DNA of 64,000 nt from Saprospirales bacterium (GCA_016711045.1 JADJTT010000014.1:75986-139985); one strand, 5' to 3'; positions 9,495 through 21,012 are shown, counted from the stretch's first letter. The notes: generated by a model from the sequence alone, not told the origin. Program-made: numbers and translations.

Positions 9495-12352
9495 TTAGAG
9501 CTTTCTATAATCATACGTAATGGACAGATAAGCCATACGCCCGATCCTTGGACCGCCGTAAGCCTGGTATACCTGGTTGTCCAGGAGGTTGGAAGCGCCC
9601 AGCTTGAAGGTCGTGTTCCATTTTTCCACCCGGTAGTTCACCTGGGCATCCAATAGGGCGTAGGTGGGGATGAAACCGGTGAACTGGGGCGATCCTTCGA
9701 ACACAAAGCCTTGTATCCACTTGTAATTGACGTTGAATCCAAGCGTTTTGACCCGCATTTTGCCGATCCGGAAGTGTACGTCCCGGCCTGAAACACCGAG
9801 GTTAAACTTGTGCTCCGGGGTGTTGAAGGCCGGAATGATAGGGTCGTCTGCAAACTCTTTGTTGAGCTTATTCCAGGAATAATTTCCCGAAAACGCGTAG
9901 TGTTCCCAGAAGTAATAATTTAAGCCGATCGAAAATCCCTGGGTGGTAACCTGGTTGTCCGAGTTGGCAGAAAACCGGTACACTTTGGTGTTAACGGGAA
10001 ACCCGAGTTCGTTGAAGTCGGAATCAATACCGAGCCTGTATCCGATAAAATGCTGGTAGAAACTGTAATAGTAGGAGGCATCTACATACAAGCGGTTGAA
10101 CAGGGTGGTCCGGTAGCCGGCCTCCAGGGTGCGCACCTGTTCGGGTTGTACGCCGTGCAGGCTGAAATATTCAAGGGTATCCAGGGTTTGGGTATCCAGG
10201 TAGTCCAGGAAAGAAGGCACGGTGATGATGCTATCCACCCCGTAAAGATTGCCGGTTAGCGTAGCCGGCCCGACGTTCAGCAGCAGGTACTGATCGGTAA
10301 GCGTCGGGTTGCGGATGGCGGAGGAAAAGGAGAGACGCAAGTAGTTTGCAGGTTTGGGTTTGAATACCAGCGAAACAGCCGGGCTGGCCAACCATTGGAA
10401 GTTCTGGTTCTTGTCTACCCGAAAGGTGGCATTTAGGGTAAGGCGTTGGTCGATAAAGTGTTCCTCAATCCCCGCATAAGCGCCATATTCATAGTTGGTA
10501 ATCCGGATCCCTGCCGTGTCGGAAAATATGGTGCCATCCGAGATGGGGGTATACAAACGGCCGCTTCCACCTACCACGATGCTTTCTATGAAACCTGGTT
10601 TGAACTGATACTCGCCCTGAAGGTGGTAAAGCGCGGACTTGTCGTAAAACTTGGTGCCGCCCTCCACCTCATTTGATTTGGCGGAGGTGATCTCCTTGAA
10701 TGCTGCTTCAAATTCGGGCGTGCCTACAGTGAGGTGCGGGGGTTTCCCTCCTCCGCCCTGGTTGGCGCGTTTTTCCGCCAGGGAGTGCCAGTAAGCAAGT
10801 GAATCGGCGTTGTCGATCAGCCATTGTTCGGCGCCTGCATAATCGAAGGTAATGATCGGGACGCCATTTTCACCGTATACGATATTCCCCAACGAATCCT
10901 TCAGGAATTGCAATTCGGGATACCCCATGTCTTTGATTTTCGGCTCGATGTTATTGCGCCAATAGTTCACGTAGAAGATAGCCCAGTCTGAGTTGCTCAT
11001 GGAGCGTTGCTGGAGTTTCAGCGCCGTAAAATAGGGGTCGTATGAATTGCCTGCATCGTCGTGGGTGGAATAAGCCCGGATGAAGTATTTCCCCTCTTTG
11101 CGCAATTCAAGCCGGTTTTGGAAAAACAGGATCCCGCGGAGACTAAACCGGTTATCGCCCTGATAGACGGTCGTACCCGACCCGAAGCTGCTGGAGACAA
11201 TAAACTCCGGCGATTCTTCCAGTTTGGAGGGCTTGGTGCGAAAGTGCAGCGCCAGATTGGCCTTGGTATTTCGGGTGTCGTAGTCGACGAGGTCCACCTC
11301 TTTGTAGCCTGTCCGGTGCCACTGGCCTAGTCCGATAAATTGCCAGGGGCTCGTTTTTCGCCCGACAGATCGAAATACCGGCTGTACTCATCGCCGTAGA
11401 TATTCACCGCATCAAACCGGCCGGGGTTTTCCACTCCGGTGCGGGTATTATAGACAGGGTCGTAGTTATCGGCTACCCAGTCGTTGGCACGCAGGTAGGA
11501 GAAGTTGAACTTATAGCCTAAAACCGGGTATTTCTCTTTGTTGCGCACCACATCGGCATAGCGAATTGCTGTTTCCAGGAGGTTGCGTTCGCCTCCTTTT
11601 AATTGCACGGATAGTCCGGTAAAGGTAAAAGGGTTTTTCGTCCCCATGCTGATCACGCCATTGAAGGCATTAGGGCCGTAAAAGGCAGAACTGGCCCCCA
11701 CGATCAGGTCGACCTTCATGACATCCAGTTCGGAGGAGCCTAGAAAATTGCCCAGGGAAAAATTGAGTCCCGGGGCCTGGTTGTCGACGCCGTCGATGAG
11801 CTGCAGCGACCGCACCGGACTGGTACTGTTGAAGCCCCGCGTATTGACGATCTTGAAGCCCAGACTGGCAGCGGTGAGGTCTACGCCTTTCAGGTTTCCC
11901 AGCCCATCGTAAAAATTATCGGAGGGAGTCTGCCGGATGGCCAGCACATCGATCGATTAGACTGTCAGCGGTGCGGCGCGTTGTTTTTCAGATATCCGCT
12001 GTCCCTTTATTTCGGAGGTGACAAGGGTGATGGAGCTTGTATTTAGCTCAAAGGACAATTTGGTGGAAGGTTCCTTCACTTCGTATTTCTCTTCTTCAAA
12101 CCCAATGTAAGAAACCAGCAATATCAACGGAAATTCCTTCCTGGTCTTCAACTCAAAAGAGCCGTCGAAATCGGTGACGGTGCCTTCTGTGGTGCCCTCA
12201 ATCAGCACACTTGCCCCGATCAAAGGCTCCCCGGATGCTGCATCCAGGATTGTTCCCCGCAGGGTTTCCTGGGCTTGTGCCAGGGTTACGCCCATAAATC
12301 CACTAAGTAGCAAGAGAAAGAGTCTTACTTTCAGGTATTGGAAATTGCCCAT
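9495..12352 (-). CDS. TonB-dependent outer membrane receptor, broken by one nonsense codon and one frameshift
   Basis: One receptor gene is split into three pieces: 12352-11957 (signal peptide, CarboxypepD_reg-like domain ETLRGTILDAASGEPLIGASV), 11947-11327 (plug, VNTRGFNSTSPVRSLQLIDGVDNQAPG) and 11297-9495 (beta-barrel, ending ... GRMAYLSITYDYRKL with the C-terminal aromatic). It would import a large nutrient using TonB energy. The first two pieces are in the same frame, separated by TAA at 11957-11959 where a Glu codon is expected (LTV-stop-SIDVLAI). The second break is restored by one extra base in the T5 run 11354-11358 (giving EKTSPWQFIGLGQWHRTGYKEVD). No SusD partner follows. It may be a pseudogene, or carry one real and one artefactual lesion. 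Confidence 0.8.
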
Positions 12353-12486
12353 ACTTTCGCTCTTTGGGTGACAATAATATTTGGTCCAAAATAGGGAATC
12401 CTCGACGTTTTCTAAGGTTTTTTAGCTGGAGTAAAGATATATTTTTTATCCCAACCCAAAGCGGAATTTTATTCGGGCGGGTTCCC

Positions 12487-13224
12487 TCAGAAGAAAAGGG
12501 TGGCGAGCGATAAGGCAACCCCAGCAAGGATTGCACCTAACTTGAGAAAGGATATCCGGTGTTTATGGGAACCATCGGCTTCGAAAAGGATCGTGGTGGA
12601 AATATGCAGAAAAGATCCGATAACCAGAGAGATCAGGATCTGTTCTTCTTTGGCGCCCAGGTGAAAACTACTGGCCAGCAACGCGCCGGCGGGCGACATC
12701 AAGGAGAAAAATACCAGACAACCCCACACGGTCCAGGACCGGAATCCCGACCATTGGAGCAACAGGCCCAGGGCAAAGGCTGCCGGGGCCTTATGCAGGA
12801 TTATTCCAAACAACAGGTGGTCTGAATTGTGGCTGTGCCCACGGTGTTGGAGGTAGTACTGGGCATATTCAGCCAGCGGCATTCCTTCCAGAAAAGCGTG
12901 CAGGCATAAGCCGGCCATGACTGCAAATGCATAATTCCACGGCGCTTTGTTGTGGGCGTGGATATGTCCGTGCTCCACTCCGCCGGATAATTGTTCCAGC
13001 ATTAGTTGTATGAAAAAACCAAGTAAAACCCAGTATCCGGGCTCGATCTCTTGTTGTGCATATACACCGGGGAGGAGGTGCAAAAAAGAAATACCCAGGA
13101 GATACGCCCCGCTAAATGACAGAAATATCCGCAACCCGTTGGCAGGGAGCCGCTTGAAGAGAAAAGACAGGCCGCCTCCGGCAACCACTATCAATATGAG
13201 GATGCTATATTCGAAAAAACTCAT
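12487..13224 (-). CDS. ZIP-family divalent metal transporter
   Basis: About 245 residues with eight hydrophobic segments and the His-rich loop VEHGHIHAHN between helices III and IV. The metal-binding helix IV (GLCLHAFLEGMPLAEY) and helix V (LLFGIILHKAPAAFALGLLL) are typical of ZIP zinc/iron importers. The Met at 13224 (MSFFEYSIL) is chosen although the frame is open to 13371; it overlaps the PAP2 stop by four bases. It is last in a three-gene operon. Confidence 0.85.
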   Translation of the reverse strand: MSFFEYSILILIVVAGGGLSFLFKRLPANGLRIFLSFSGAYLLGISFLHLLPGVYAQQEIEPGYWVLLGFFIQLMLEQLSGGVEHGHIHAHNKAPWNYAFAVMAGLCLHAFLEGMPLAEYAQYYLQHRGHSHNSDHLLFGIILHKAPAAFALGLLLQWSGFRSWTVWGCLVFFSLMSPAGALLASSFHLGAKEEQILISLVIGSFLHISTTILFEADGSHKHRISFLKLGAILAGVALSLATLFF

Positions 13225-13772
13225 GGTATGCGTTTCCAAATGAAGGTGGTGCCTGCACCGATCAGGCACCCTAATAAGCCTCCGGCCACCACATCCAACG
13301 GATAGTGGAGACCGACATATACCTGGGCATAAGCAACCCCAAAGGCCCAAACAAAGAACAACCATCGCCATCGCCGGAAAAACACGCCCAGGGTACCTGC
13401 GAAAAAGGTGGCCAGGGCAAAGTGGTTGGTGGCGTGATTAGAGGTAAAACTGGACCCGCCTCCACAGGGCACCAGCAAGTGCACTTCTTCCATGATGTGT
13501 GCCGTCTGACAAGGCCGGGGGCGCTGTACCTGCTTTTTGATCAACCGGTGACTGATCATATCACCGGCGCCCACCGTCAACGCCAGCAACAAGACCCACC
13601 ACACGCCCTTCCAATGAAATTTATAAAAGGAAAAGACCATTAACCCTGCATACAAGGGAATCCAGGTAAATTTATTCCGCCAAATCGGCAACAACCAATC
13701 TAGAACAACGGATTGGCCGTCCCGGTTGATCAGGAAGAACAAGGATTCGTCGAATTGTAGGAGGTGGCTCAT
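13221..13772 (-). CDS. PAP2-family membrane phosphatase
   Basis: 183 residues with five or six predicted transmembrane segments. The three phosphatase motifs are present: KKQVQRPRP (KxxxxxxRP-like), SFTSNHATNHFA (PSGH-like, with Asn-His) and AYAQVYVGLHYPLDV (SRxxxxxHxxxD-like). It probably dephosphorylates lipid phosphates, perhaps undecaprenyl pyrophosphate, at the membrane. ATGA overlaps at both ends couple it to the methyltransferase and the ZIP gene. Confidence 0.85.
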   Translation of the reverse strand: MSHLLQFDESLFFLINRDGQSVVLDWLLPIWRNKFTWIPLYAGLMVFSFYKFHWKGVWWVLLLALTVGAGDMISHRLIKKQVQRPRPCQTAHIMEEVHLLVPCGGGSSFTSNHATNHFALATFFAGTLGVFFRRWRWLFFVWAFGVAYAQVYVGLHYPLDVVAGGLLGCLIGAGTTFIWKRIP

Positions 13773-14515
13773 GCTTTTCGGGCTACGAGAATTAAACGGT
13801 CGGAATGATCCCGGTCAAAAGGCTCCAATCCGTAGTCCCCAAAAGTGGCTTCCAACTGGAGAGGTGTTTCGCCAAAAAGTTGCACAAAGTCGTCCATGGT
13901 AAAGGCCCGCACGCGCTCCGAAAATTCCATTTGCTTGCCTTCCGCCTCAAAGGCGATCGTTTTGATGATGTATCCTTCCTCGTCCACTCGCTTGCGGATC
14001 GTGAACGTATAGTGGTCTATTTCTTTAATTTCCAGTGGATTGAGTTGATTGATCACTTTTTCTGAATTAAAAAAATCCAGCACAAACCTACCGCCGGATT
14101 TCAATCCCCGGGCGATATTCTGAATGGTACGGCGATGATCGCGTTCCGTTTCAAAATACCCAAAACTGGTGAAAAAGTTGAAGATGTAATCAAAATAATT
14201 GATCCGGTAGGGGAGACGCATGTCGTGTTTGAAAAAATTCAGGTGCGTACTCTCAAACTGGCGGGCGTAAGCGATGCTTTCTTCGGCGATATCCAGGCCG
14301 GTGACGAAGTACCCTTTTTGGGCCAGGTAGCGGGAGTAACGGCCTTTTCCACATGCCAGATCGAGCACCAGGGCGCCCGGTTGGGGATGTAAATAGCTCA
14401 GCAGGGCATCGATAAAGGCATGCGCTTCCTTTTCATCCCGATTTTTGTACAAAATATGATAGTAAGGAGAGTTGAACCAAGTTTGGAACCATTCAGTTTG
14501 TATTGTACCTTGCAT
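13769..14515 (-). CDS. Class I SAM-dependent methyltransferase
   Basis: About 248 residues. The SAM-binding motif I is LVLDLACGKGRYSRYLAQKG, with GLDIAEESIAYA for the acidic strand and RFVLDFFNSEKV for motif post-I. The substrate is unknown. The Met at 14515 (MQGTIQTEW) is preferred over 14569 because the longer leader runs into a hairpin (14531-14565). It is first in the three-gene operon. Confidence 0.8.
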   Translation of the reverse strand: MQGTIQTEWFQTWFNSPYYHILYKNRDEKEAHAFIDALLSYLHPQPGALVLDLACGKGRYSRYLAQKGYFVTGLDIAEESIAYARQFESTHLNFFKHDMRLPYRINYFDYIFNFFTSFGYFETERDHRRTIQNIARGLKSGGRFVLDFFNSEKVINQLNPLEIKEIDHYTFTIRKRVDEEGYIIKTIAFEAEGKQMEFSERVRAFTMDDFVQLFGETPLQLEATFGDYGLEPFDRDHSDRLILVARKA

Positions 14516-14530
14516 CGAAGAAACAGGAAA

Positions 14531-14565
14531 GGATGCGGGGTGTCGTTTTGCGGCACCCCGCATCC
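14531..14565. repeat. Long perfect hairpin
   Basis: GGATGCGGGGTG (14531-14542) pairs exactly with CACCCCGCATCC (14554-14565). It lies in the divergent intergenic region between the methyltransferase and glmM, so it is not a terminator for either. Confidence 0.7.
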
Positions 14566-14691
14566 TCAAATTTTTATACTTTCAAAAAATGATTGGCAAT
14601 GCAAGGTTAAAAAATTTCCGGCAAAGGGCTATTTTTTTAATTTTGTGCCAACCAGGAAGAAACCCTGTTAAATAAATCAAAATCTTTCCCC

Positions 14692-16079
14692 TTGACACTT
14701 ATCAAATCGATCTCCGGAATTCGCGGGACCATTGGCGGCCCGGCCGGCGATAACCTCACTGCGCAGGATATAGTGGCCTGTACGGCTGCTTTGCTGCCTG
14801 GATGCGCAATACAGGCCGAAAACCATTGGCTGTGATTGGACGGGACGGCCGAATCTCCGGCGAAATGGTTAGCCAACTGGTCGTGCAAACGCTTCGTTTA
14901 ATGGGTGTCTCAGTGATCGATCTCGGTCTTACCACCACGCCTACCGTAGAAATTGCCGTGCCTGAAGAAGGCGCCGGAGCCGGTATCATCCTCACCGCCA
15001 GCCACAATCCCAAGGAATGGAACGCGATGAAGTTCCTCAACGAACAGGGCGAATTCATATCCCAACAAGATGCCACCGGGTTTTTGAGCCTGTTGGACGA
15101 CCCCGGCTCTATTACCTACGCTGAGGTGCTCGAATTGGGCGCCTACCGCGAGGATGGGACTTACCTCCAAAAGCATATCGATAAAATCCTCGCATTACCC
15201 CTGGTCAATTTGGATGCCATCCGGCAGAAAAACTATAAGGTGGTCGTCGACGGGGTCAACTCCTCCGGAAGTTTTGCCGTACCGGCATTGCTCCAAGCGT
15301 TGGGCTGCGAAGCCATTGTACTCAATGCCGAACCCAACGGACACTTTGCCCACGATCCGGAGCCGCTCCCCGAACATCTGGAAGAACTCTCGGCCGCAGT
15401 GGTACATCACCGCGCTACGCTGGGTATTGCAGTCGACCCCGATGTCGACCGCCTGGCTTTTGTCTGTGAAGACGGCGAACCATTCGGGGAAGAATATACC
15501 CTGGTAGCTGTAGCTGACTATGTGCTGAAACATCAACCTGGCAATACCGTTTCCAATCTTTCCTCCACCCGCGCCCTGAAGGATATAACCGAAGGCTATG
15601 GAGGCCAATATTCAGCCTCCGCCGTAGGGGAAGTAAACGTAGTGGCTCGTATGAAGGAGGTCAATGCCGTGATCGGTGGCGAAGGCAATGGCGGCGTGAT
15701 CTACCCCGAACTGCATTATGGCCGCGATGCCTTGGTGGGTATCGCACTTTTCCTCAGCCACCTCGCTACCTGCGGGATGGGCGTCCATGTCCTGAAATCC
15801 CGCTATCCGGCATACACCATCTCCAAAAACAAGATCAAGCTCACACCCGATATCGACCTCGACAACCTCCTGGTGCAGTTGAAAGGCCGCTACCACGCAC
15901 ACCAGCTCAGTACTGAAGACGGCCTCAGGATCGATCTCGATAACGGATGGATCCATCTTCGCAAGTCCAATACTGAGCCCATCATCCGCCTCTACACAGA
16001 GAGCCACTCCCAGGTGATCGCCGACCATCTGGCCAATAAGGTGAAGGCGGATGTGAATGAAATCCTTAAAGGGAGCTAA
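14692..16079 (+). CDS. glmM: Phosphoglucosamine mutase (phosphohexomutase family), frameshifted near the N-terminus
   Basis: It converts glucosamine-6-phosphate to glucosamine-1-phosphate for peptidoglycan precursor synthesis (by family). The main frame is 14802-16079, but a typical N-terminus (TLIKSISGIRGTIGGPAGDN) precedes it from TTG at 14692. One extra T at 14790-14792 joins them as TAAFAAWMRNTG. Motifs: phosphoserine loop ILTASHNPKEWNAMKF, metal loop DPDVDRLAF, sugar loop GEGNGGVIYP, phosphate loop RKSNTEPIIRLYTES. The bacterial Bacteroidota members are about 460 residues, matching the repaired length. The cysteine desulfurase gene follows after 2 bases. Confidence 0.85.
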
Positions 16080-16081
16080 AA

Positions 16082-17201
16082 TTGCGAGTATACTTTGACA
16101 ACGCGGCAAGCACACCCATAAGTCCAGAAGTCATCGAAGCGATGATTTCCGTAATGAAGGCCAATTATGGGAATCCTTCCAGCATCCATGCGGAAGGGCG
16201 ACAGGCTCGTGCCGCGATCGAAACGGCTCGCAAGACGATGGCCAAATACCTGGGCGCCTCGATTGGGGAAATTTTCTTTACCTCAGGCGGCACAGAAGCC
16301 AACAACATGGCCATTAAAGGCGCTGTGCGCGATTTGGGGTGACCCGCATCCTGACTTCGCCCACCGAACACCACTGCGTGCTCCATAGTGTCGAGTTTTT
16401 GGAGAAGCAAGGTGTCGCCGTCGTATGGCTACAGGTGGACGCCGCAGGCAGGGTAGACTACGACCAGCTGGAAAACCTGCTCCAGGACACGACCCACCGC
16501 ACCCTCGTTTCCCTGATGTATGCCAATAACGAGATCGGTACCCTGCTCGATTTTGAGCGCGTATCGGAGCTTTGCAAGGCCCATGGCGCACTTTTTCATT
16601 CCGCTACCGTACAGGCCATCGGGCATTTTCCTATTGACCTGTCGAAGACCTATGTCAGTTTTATTTCAGGCTCAGCACACAAGTTTCATGGACCCAAGGG
16701 CGTGGGCTTTTGTATATGAACGCCGACAACATCATCCAGCCCTACATCCACGGTGGCTCACAAGAGCGCAACATGCGGGCCGGCACGGAGAATATTCAAA
16801 GCATCGTCGGTATGGCCAAGGCCCTCGACATGGCTTGTACCGGGATGGATGAACGCCGGGAGACCATCGAGTCCATTCGCCAATACCTCAAAGACCAGCT
16901 TCTGGCGCATTTTGACGGCATTCAGTTCCACGGCGACCAGGACCGCTACCTCTATACGGTCCTGAACGTATCCTTCCCGCCTTCTCCCAAAGCAGACCTC
17001 ATCCTGCTCAACCTCGACATCAATGGCATCAGCGCCTCAGGCGGTAGCGCCTGCGCTTCCGGCGTCGATGTAGGCTCCCACGTGCTCACCGCCATCGGCG
17101 CCGATCCCGACCGCAAGGCGATCCGCTTTTCATTTTCACATTACAATACCAAAAATGAGGTGGATTTTGTGGTGGAGCAGCTTGGTAAGTCAATTGTCTA
17201 A
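16082..17201 (+). CDS. Cysteine desulfurase (class V aminotransferase, NifS/IscS type), split by two frameshifts
   Basis: It releases sulfur from cysteine with PLP to build Fe-S clusters or thio-modified tRNA. Fragments are 16082-16342, 16339-16719 and 16710-17201. Motifs: YFDNAASTPISPEV, FTSGGTEANNMAIKG, the PLP Lys in SGSAHKFHGPKGVGF, and the active Cys loop SGGSACASG. Adding G in the G4 run 16336-16339 gives RDLGVTRILTS, and adding T in the T4 run 16708-16711 gives GVGFLYMNADN. This restores a full ~373-residue protein. It probably forms an operon with glmM. Confidence 0.87.
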
Positions 17202-17209
17202 ACGTTGAT

Positions 17210-18187
17210 TCAATACCATCTCTTTGCATTCCACAAATACACGGCTCCATCTCCCTGATTTCCCGACTCACAGGAAATGAAAAACTGCCCGTCTTTGAAA
17301 TAGCAGATCCCCTCCATTTGCAGAATTCGGGGAATTTCTACCCGTGTTTTTTGCCCGCTAAAAAAATCGGTCCCGGGATATTGAGACAACAACCACACGA
17401 AAGGGTGGAAGGAGCGGACCAGGAGGTTTTCTTTCACCTGGTAGCCCAATAAGGCGACCACGTGGTTGTCGGGATCATAGTCGGCGGCAGTGATCCCGCC
17501 ATCGGTGTTGAATTGGTCTTTTAAGCGCGCAGCATAGGTGCCCGGCATTTTGGGTAAGGCATACAAGCGGCATTGCTGGTCGAGGTGGTTTTTGGAAAAA
17601 AGGTACAGGCTGTCGCCCACGCTGATCATAGCCTCACAGTCAAAATCGTGTTTGTAGGCGCCCGGGTGGTAATTGGTCTGGTCGGGATAGTAAAAATAGA
17701 TCGGTTCGGCCGGGACTTTTTTCGTTGGGGTAGCTGACAGGCTGTCTTTGGCCACCTTGTAGATCACCAGATCATGCCGGCTACCCGAGTTGTTGCCGAA
17801 ATCGCCGATATAGATGAATGCCTCATCCTGGGCGATATCTTCCCAATCCCTGGCGATTATATCCTTGATCTTCACCGTGCGCAGCAATTCTTTTTTCGTA
17901 GTACTCACCTCATAGAGCTTCGGCCCATCACCGCTATCGTTATGCGTCCAGAGGCTTCCCCAAAAGATAATGCCGGAGCTTTCGTCAATATTGCCGGGCA
18001 GGGCGGCGCATACGAGCAGCGAGTCTTCCACCGGGTAGATACCGGGAGGTGGTTCTTGGAGGGGATCACAGCCGGACCCAAGCGAAAGGACCAAGACAAA
18101 AAGTATTGGAAACTGGTTTTTCAATAGTTGATATGTTTTCGGTTCATTTTCTTTTAAAAACAGTACTATTTTCCAAGTACGCAACAT
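17210..18187 (-). CDS. Lipoprotein of unknown function, beta-propeller-like
   Basis: 325 residues. A lipobox-like LSLGSGC around residue 39 suggests a lipid anchor; the real start may be an internal codon nearer the hydrophobic segment. The body has Asp/Gly-rich repeats such as WTHNDSGDGPKLYEV, YIGDFGNNSGSRHDLVIYKV and GGITAADYDPDNHVVALLGY, as in six-bladed propeller proteins. No catalytic motif is recognised. It converges with the cysteine desulfurase gene with a 9-base gap. Confidence 0.6.
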   Translation of the reverse strand: MLRTWKIVLFLKENEPKTYQLLKNQFPILFVLVLSLGSGCDPLQEPPPGIYPVEDSLLVCAALPGNIDESSGIIFWGSLWTHNDSGDGPKLYEVSTTKKELLRTVKIKDIIARDWEDIAQDEAFIYIGDFGNNSGSRHDLVIYKVAKDSLSATPTKKVPAEPIYFYYPDQTNYHPGAYKHDFDCEAMISVGDSLYLFSKNHLDQQCRLYALPKMPGTYAARLKDQFNTDGGITAADYDPDNHVVALLGYQVKENLLVRSFHPFVWLLSQYPGTDFFSGQKTRVEIPRILQMEGICYFKDGQFFISCESGNQGDGAVYLWNAKRWY

Positions 18188-18331
18188 CAGTTATAGAAAT
18201 AAATATCGAAAGCCGGCTCCATATTGTGGCCATGGGCTGTTATTTTGCAACTTACTGGGAAAACCCAACTACCGGATGATGAAGAAGAGTTATTGGTATA
18301 TGGGATAAATGGAAAGACAACCTGAATAGCT

Positions 18332-19102
18332 ATGCGCATTATTCTCTTTCTCTGGCTTTTTTTTGCGGGGAATACACTCCTCGCCCAATCGGACACGCTG
18401 GCCCCCAAGTCCTTTTACCTTAAACTGGGCGGCGGCCTGGCCCGGCAGGCGCTGCGCGATCAGGCGATGTCGCCCTTGCTGTACAGCGGCTTTCAGGGCG
18501 CTTTTCAGATGGGTTTTGACGCGTATCGGCCAAAAGGGATGCACAGGCTTGACATCATTTTTTGGTACGGCCCTACTTCTGCCCGCAGCGGGCGTACCAC
18601 GCAGAACTATTCGTTTGCCATCAATGGCGGGTATTTGCGGCCTTTGCGCGGTGGCCCGGTTCAATTGGGAGGTGCGTTCACTACCTGGGGCAGTTTTCGC
18701 GAGCATCAAACCCTGGTCAATTCTTATTTCTTCTACGATGTCTTTATCGCCGTAGGCCCCACGGCGGCTATGGTGCGTGATTTTCGGGTGTTCAAAAAAC
18801 AATGGCAACTGGATGGGCAACTGATTATTCCCTTATTGGTGCTGGGCGCCCGGCCCGCTTATTCGGGCCTGGAATCCATTCCCTTTACCCACGACGACTT
18901 TCCCAACCTGAGATATGTCCGGGTGGGTTCGCTTGATCTAGTGCAAAATATCAAGCTACGCCTTGAAATTGTGCGCCCGCTCAAACACGGAAACAGGCTG
19001 GGGTTGCTCTATTACTGGGATTTCTACCGCACCACCGTTTCCCCGCAACCCATTACCCAATCCATGCAATCCCTTCAAATTAACCTCCATGTACGTTTAT
19101 AA
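18332..19102 (+). CDS. Putative outer membrane beta-barrel protein
   Basis: 256 residues with a signal peptide (MRIILFLWLFFAGNTLLAQS) and alternating aromatic/polar strands (FYLKLGGGLA, YSFAINGGYL, LGLLYYWDFYRTTV), ending SLQINLHVRL. This pattern fits a small outer membrane barrel. No family is recognised. It overlaps the S41 protease start by 14 bases, so the two may be co-translated. Confidence 0.55.
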   Translation: MRIILFLWLFFAGNTLLAQSDTLAPKSFYLKLGGGLARQALRDQAMSPLLYSGFQGAFQMGFDAYRPKGMHRLDIIFWYGPTSARSGRTTQNYSFAINGGYLRPLRGGPVQLGGAFTTWGSFREHQTLVNSYFFYDVFIAVGPTAAMVRDFRVFKKQWQLDGQLIIPLLVLGARPAYSGLESIPFTHDDFPNLRYVRVGSLDLVQNIKLRLEIVRPLKHGNRLGLLYYWDFYRTTVSPQPITQSMQSLQINLHVRL

Positions 19103-20088
19103 AAGCTTGTTGCTGCAGCGGCCCTGCTATTTACTTCTTGTGAGGTCCTGCTATTCGAAAAAGATTCGGAAAGCGATCCCTACCACAATTTTGAAGCCTT
19201 GTGGAAGGAAGTGGACGAGGGGTATTCCTTTTTTTCCTTAAAGCAAATCAACTGGGATAGTATTTACCAAGTCTACCGTCCACAGGTACAGGCAGATATG
19301 GGGTCGGAGGAACTATTCAATCTCTTTTCCGATATGCTTTACACCCTTCGCGACGGCCATGTCAACCTGATCAGTCCGTTCAATTTCTCCCGCAACTGGG
19401 AATGGTACCTGGGCTATCCAGCCAACTTCGACGCCGATTTGCTGGAGCGCGAATACTGGAAAGACGAACAGTGGTATACCGGTCCGTTTGTGCATACCTT
19501 TCTCGACTCCACAGTTGGCTACATCCGGTACGCCAGTTTTAGCAATACGATTGGAGCGTCTCAACTTGACTTTGTCCTCGACCGTTTCAAGGACACCAGA
19601 GGCCTGATCATCGATGTGCGCGACAACGGTGGAGGTTCAACATCCAATATTGACCTCTTTGCTTCCCGCTTTGCCGATGAAAAACGCCTGGCGTTCACCT
19701 ATGTGGTGAAAACCGGTCCCGGCCACGACGATTTTTCCGAACCCGCCCTTTCCTACATCGAACCGGATGGAGTGCAACAATATACCAAACCTGTTGTTTT
19801 GCTCACTAACCGGAGTTGCTACAGTGCAACCAATACCTTTGTAGCTACGATGAAAGCTTTCCCCCATGTTACAGTAATTGGAGATTGGACCGGTGGGGAG
19901 GAGGCATCCCTTCCAGCGGGGAGCTACCCAATGGGTGGATCGTCCGGTATTCGGCTACCCAGACCTTTCTGCCCGACGGGTTTAATATTGAAGGCGGCAT
20001 TCCGCCGGATATCCGGGTGGATATGGCCGAGGAAGACCGGTTGAACGGAAAGGACACCATATTGGAACGCGCGTTGGACTTTTTGTAA
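19089..20088 (+). CDS. S41-family (C-terminal processing-like) peptidase lipoprotein, two frameshifts
   Basis: The visible frames are 19199-20044 and 19816-20088. Adding A in the A4 run 19101-19104 gives a signal peptide KKLVAAAALLFTSC with a lipobox Cys; adding G in the G4 run 19895-19898 gives DWTGGGGGIPSSGELPNGW. The core has the tail-specific protease signature (LIIDVRDNGGGSTSNIDLFAS, VLLTNRSCYSATNTFVATM). In the family, Ser in NRSCYSA and a downstream Lys are catalytic; the Lys could not be placed with certainty. It is probably anchored facing the periplasm or cell surface. Confidence 0.75.
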
Positions 20089-20105
20089 AAAAACACCCAT
20101 AAATA

Positions 20106-21012
20106 ATGAATCACACATTCGACATTAACTCCATTCCGTCCCAAAAAGGACGCACAGCCATAGTCACTGGCGCCAATATCGGCCTTGGATACGAAACGAC
20201 TTTAGCCCTGGCACAAAAAGACGTGAAAGTGATCATGGCTTGCCGGAATATAGAAAAAGCAGAGAAGGCCAAAGCGCAGATCCTGGCGCAAGTGCCCCAG
20301 GCTGAGCTGGAGGTTATGCAAGTAGATCTGAGCAAGCTCCAGTCGGTACGGGATTTTGCCGCATCCTTTTGAAGAAATATAACAAATTAGATCTGCTCAT
20401 CAACAACGCAGGGATTATGATGCCGCCCTATTCGCGCACGGTTGATGGGTTTGAAAGCCAGATGGGCGCCAACTATTTTGGGCATTTTTGCTTACCGGTT
20501 TATTGCTGGATACGATTAACAGTACCCCAAATTCCCGGGTTGTGACGCTCAGTTCCAATGCCCATAAATCGGGGATGATCAATTTTGAAGATTTGCAAAG
20601 TGCGCAAAAGTATTCGGCAATGGGCGCTTATAGCCAGAGTAAACTGGCGTGCCTCCTGTTTGCGTATGAATTGCAGCGGAAGCTGGAAAAGGCAGGCATT
20701 AAAACGATTTCGGTAGCCGCGCACCCGGGTGTTTCCAATACGAATCTGGGGCAATACCTTCCCCGTTGGGTTTGGATCTTAGCGCCCCTCCTTGTCTTCT
20801 TTACCCATTCCCCAAAAAAGGCTGCAGAGCCCACGCTCTACGCGGCGTTGGGCACAGATGTCAATGGCGGCGATTATTTTGGCCCGGGTGGATTCAATGA
20901 AACGAAAGGTAGAGCGACCAAAGTAAAATCTACCGACCTGTCGCACGATCAGGAATTGGCCGGGAAGCTATGGAAAGTGTCGGAGGAATTGACCCAGATC
21001 TCCTATTTGTAA
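20106..21012 (+). CDS. Short-chain dehydrogenase/reductase, two frameshifts
   Basis: Fragments 20106-20372 and 20488-21012 are joined by a middle frame encoding LKKYNKLDLLINNAGIMMPPYS. Adding T at 20367-20370 and at 20485-20489 gives one ~304-residue protein. Motifs: TGANIGLGYETTLAL (NAD(P) binding), NNAG, and the YSQSKLA active-site Tyr/Lys. It resembles the retinol-dehydrogenase-like SDR subgroup. The substrate is unknown. Confidence 0.8.
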
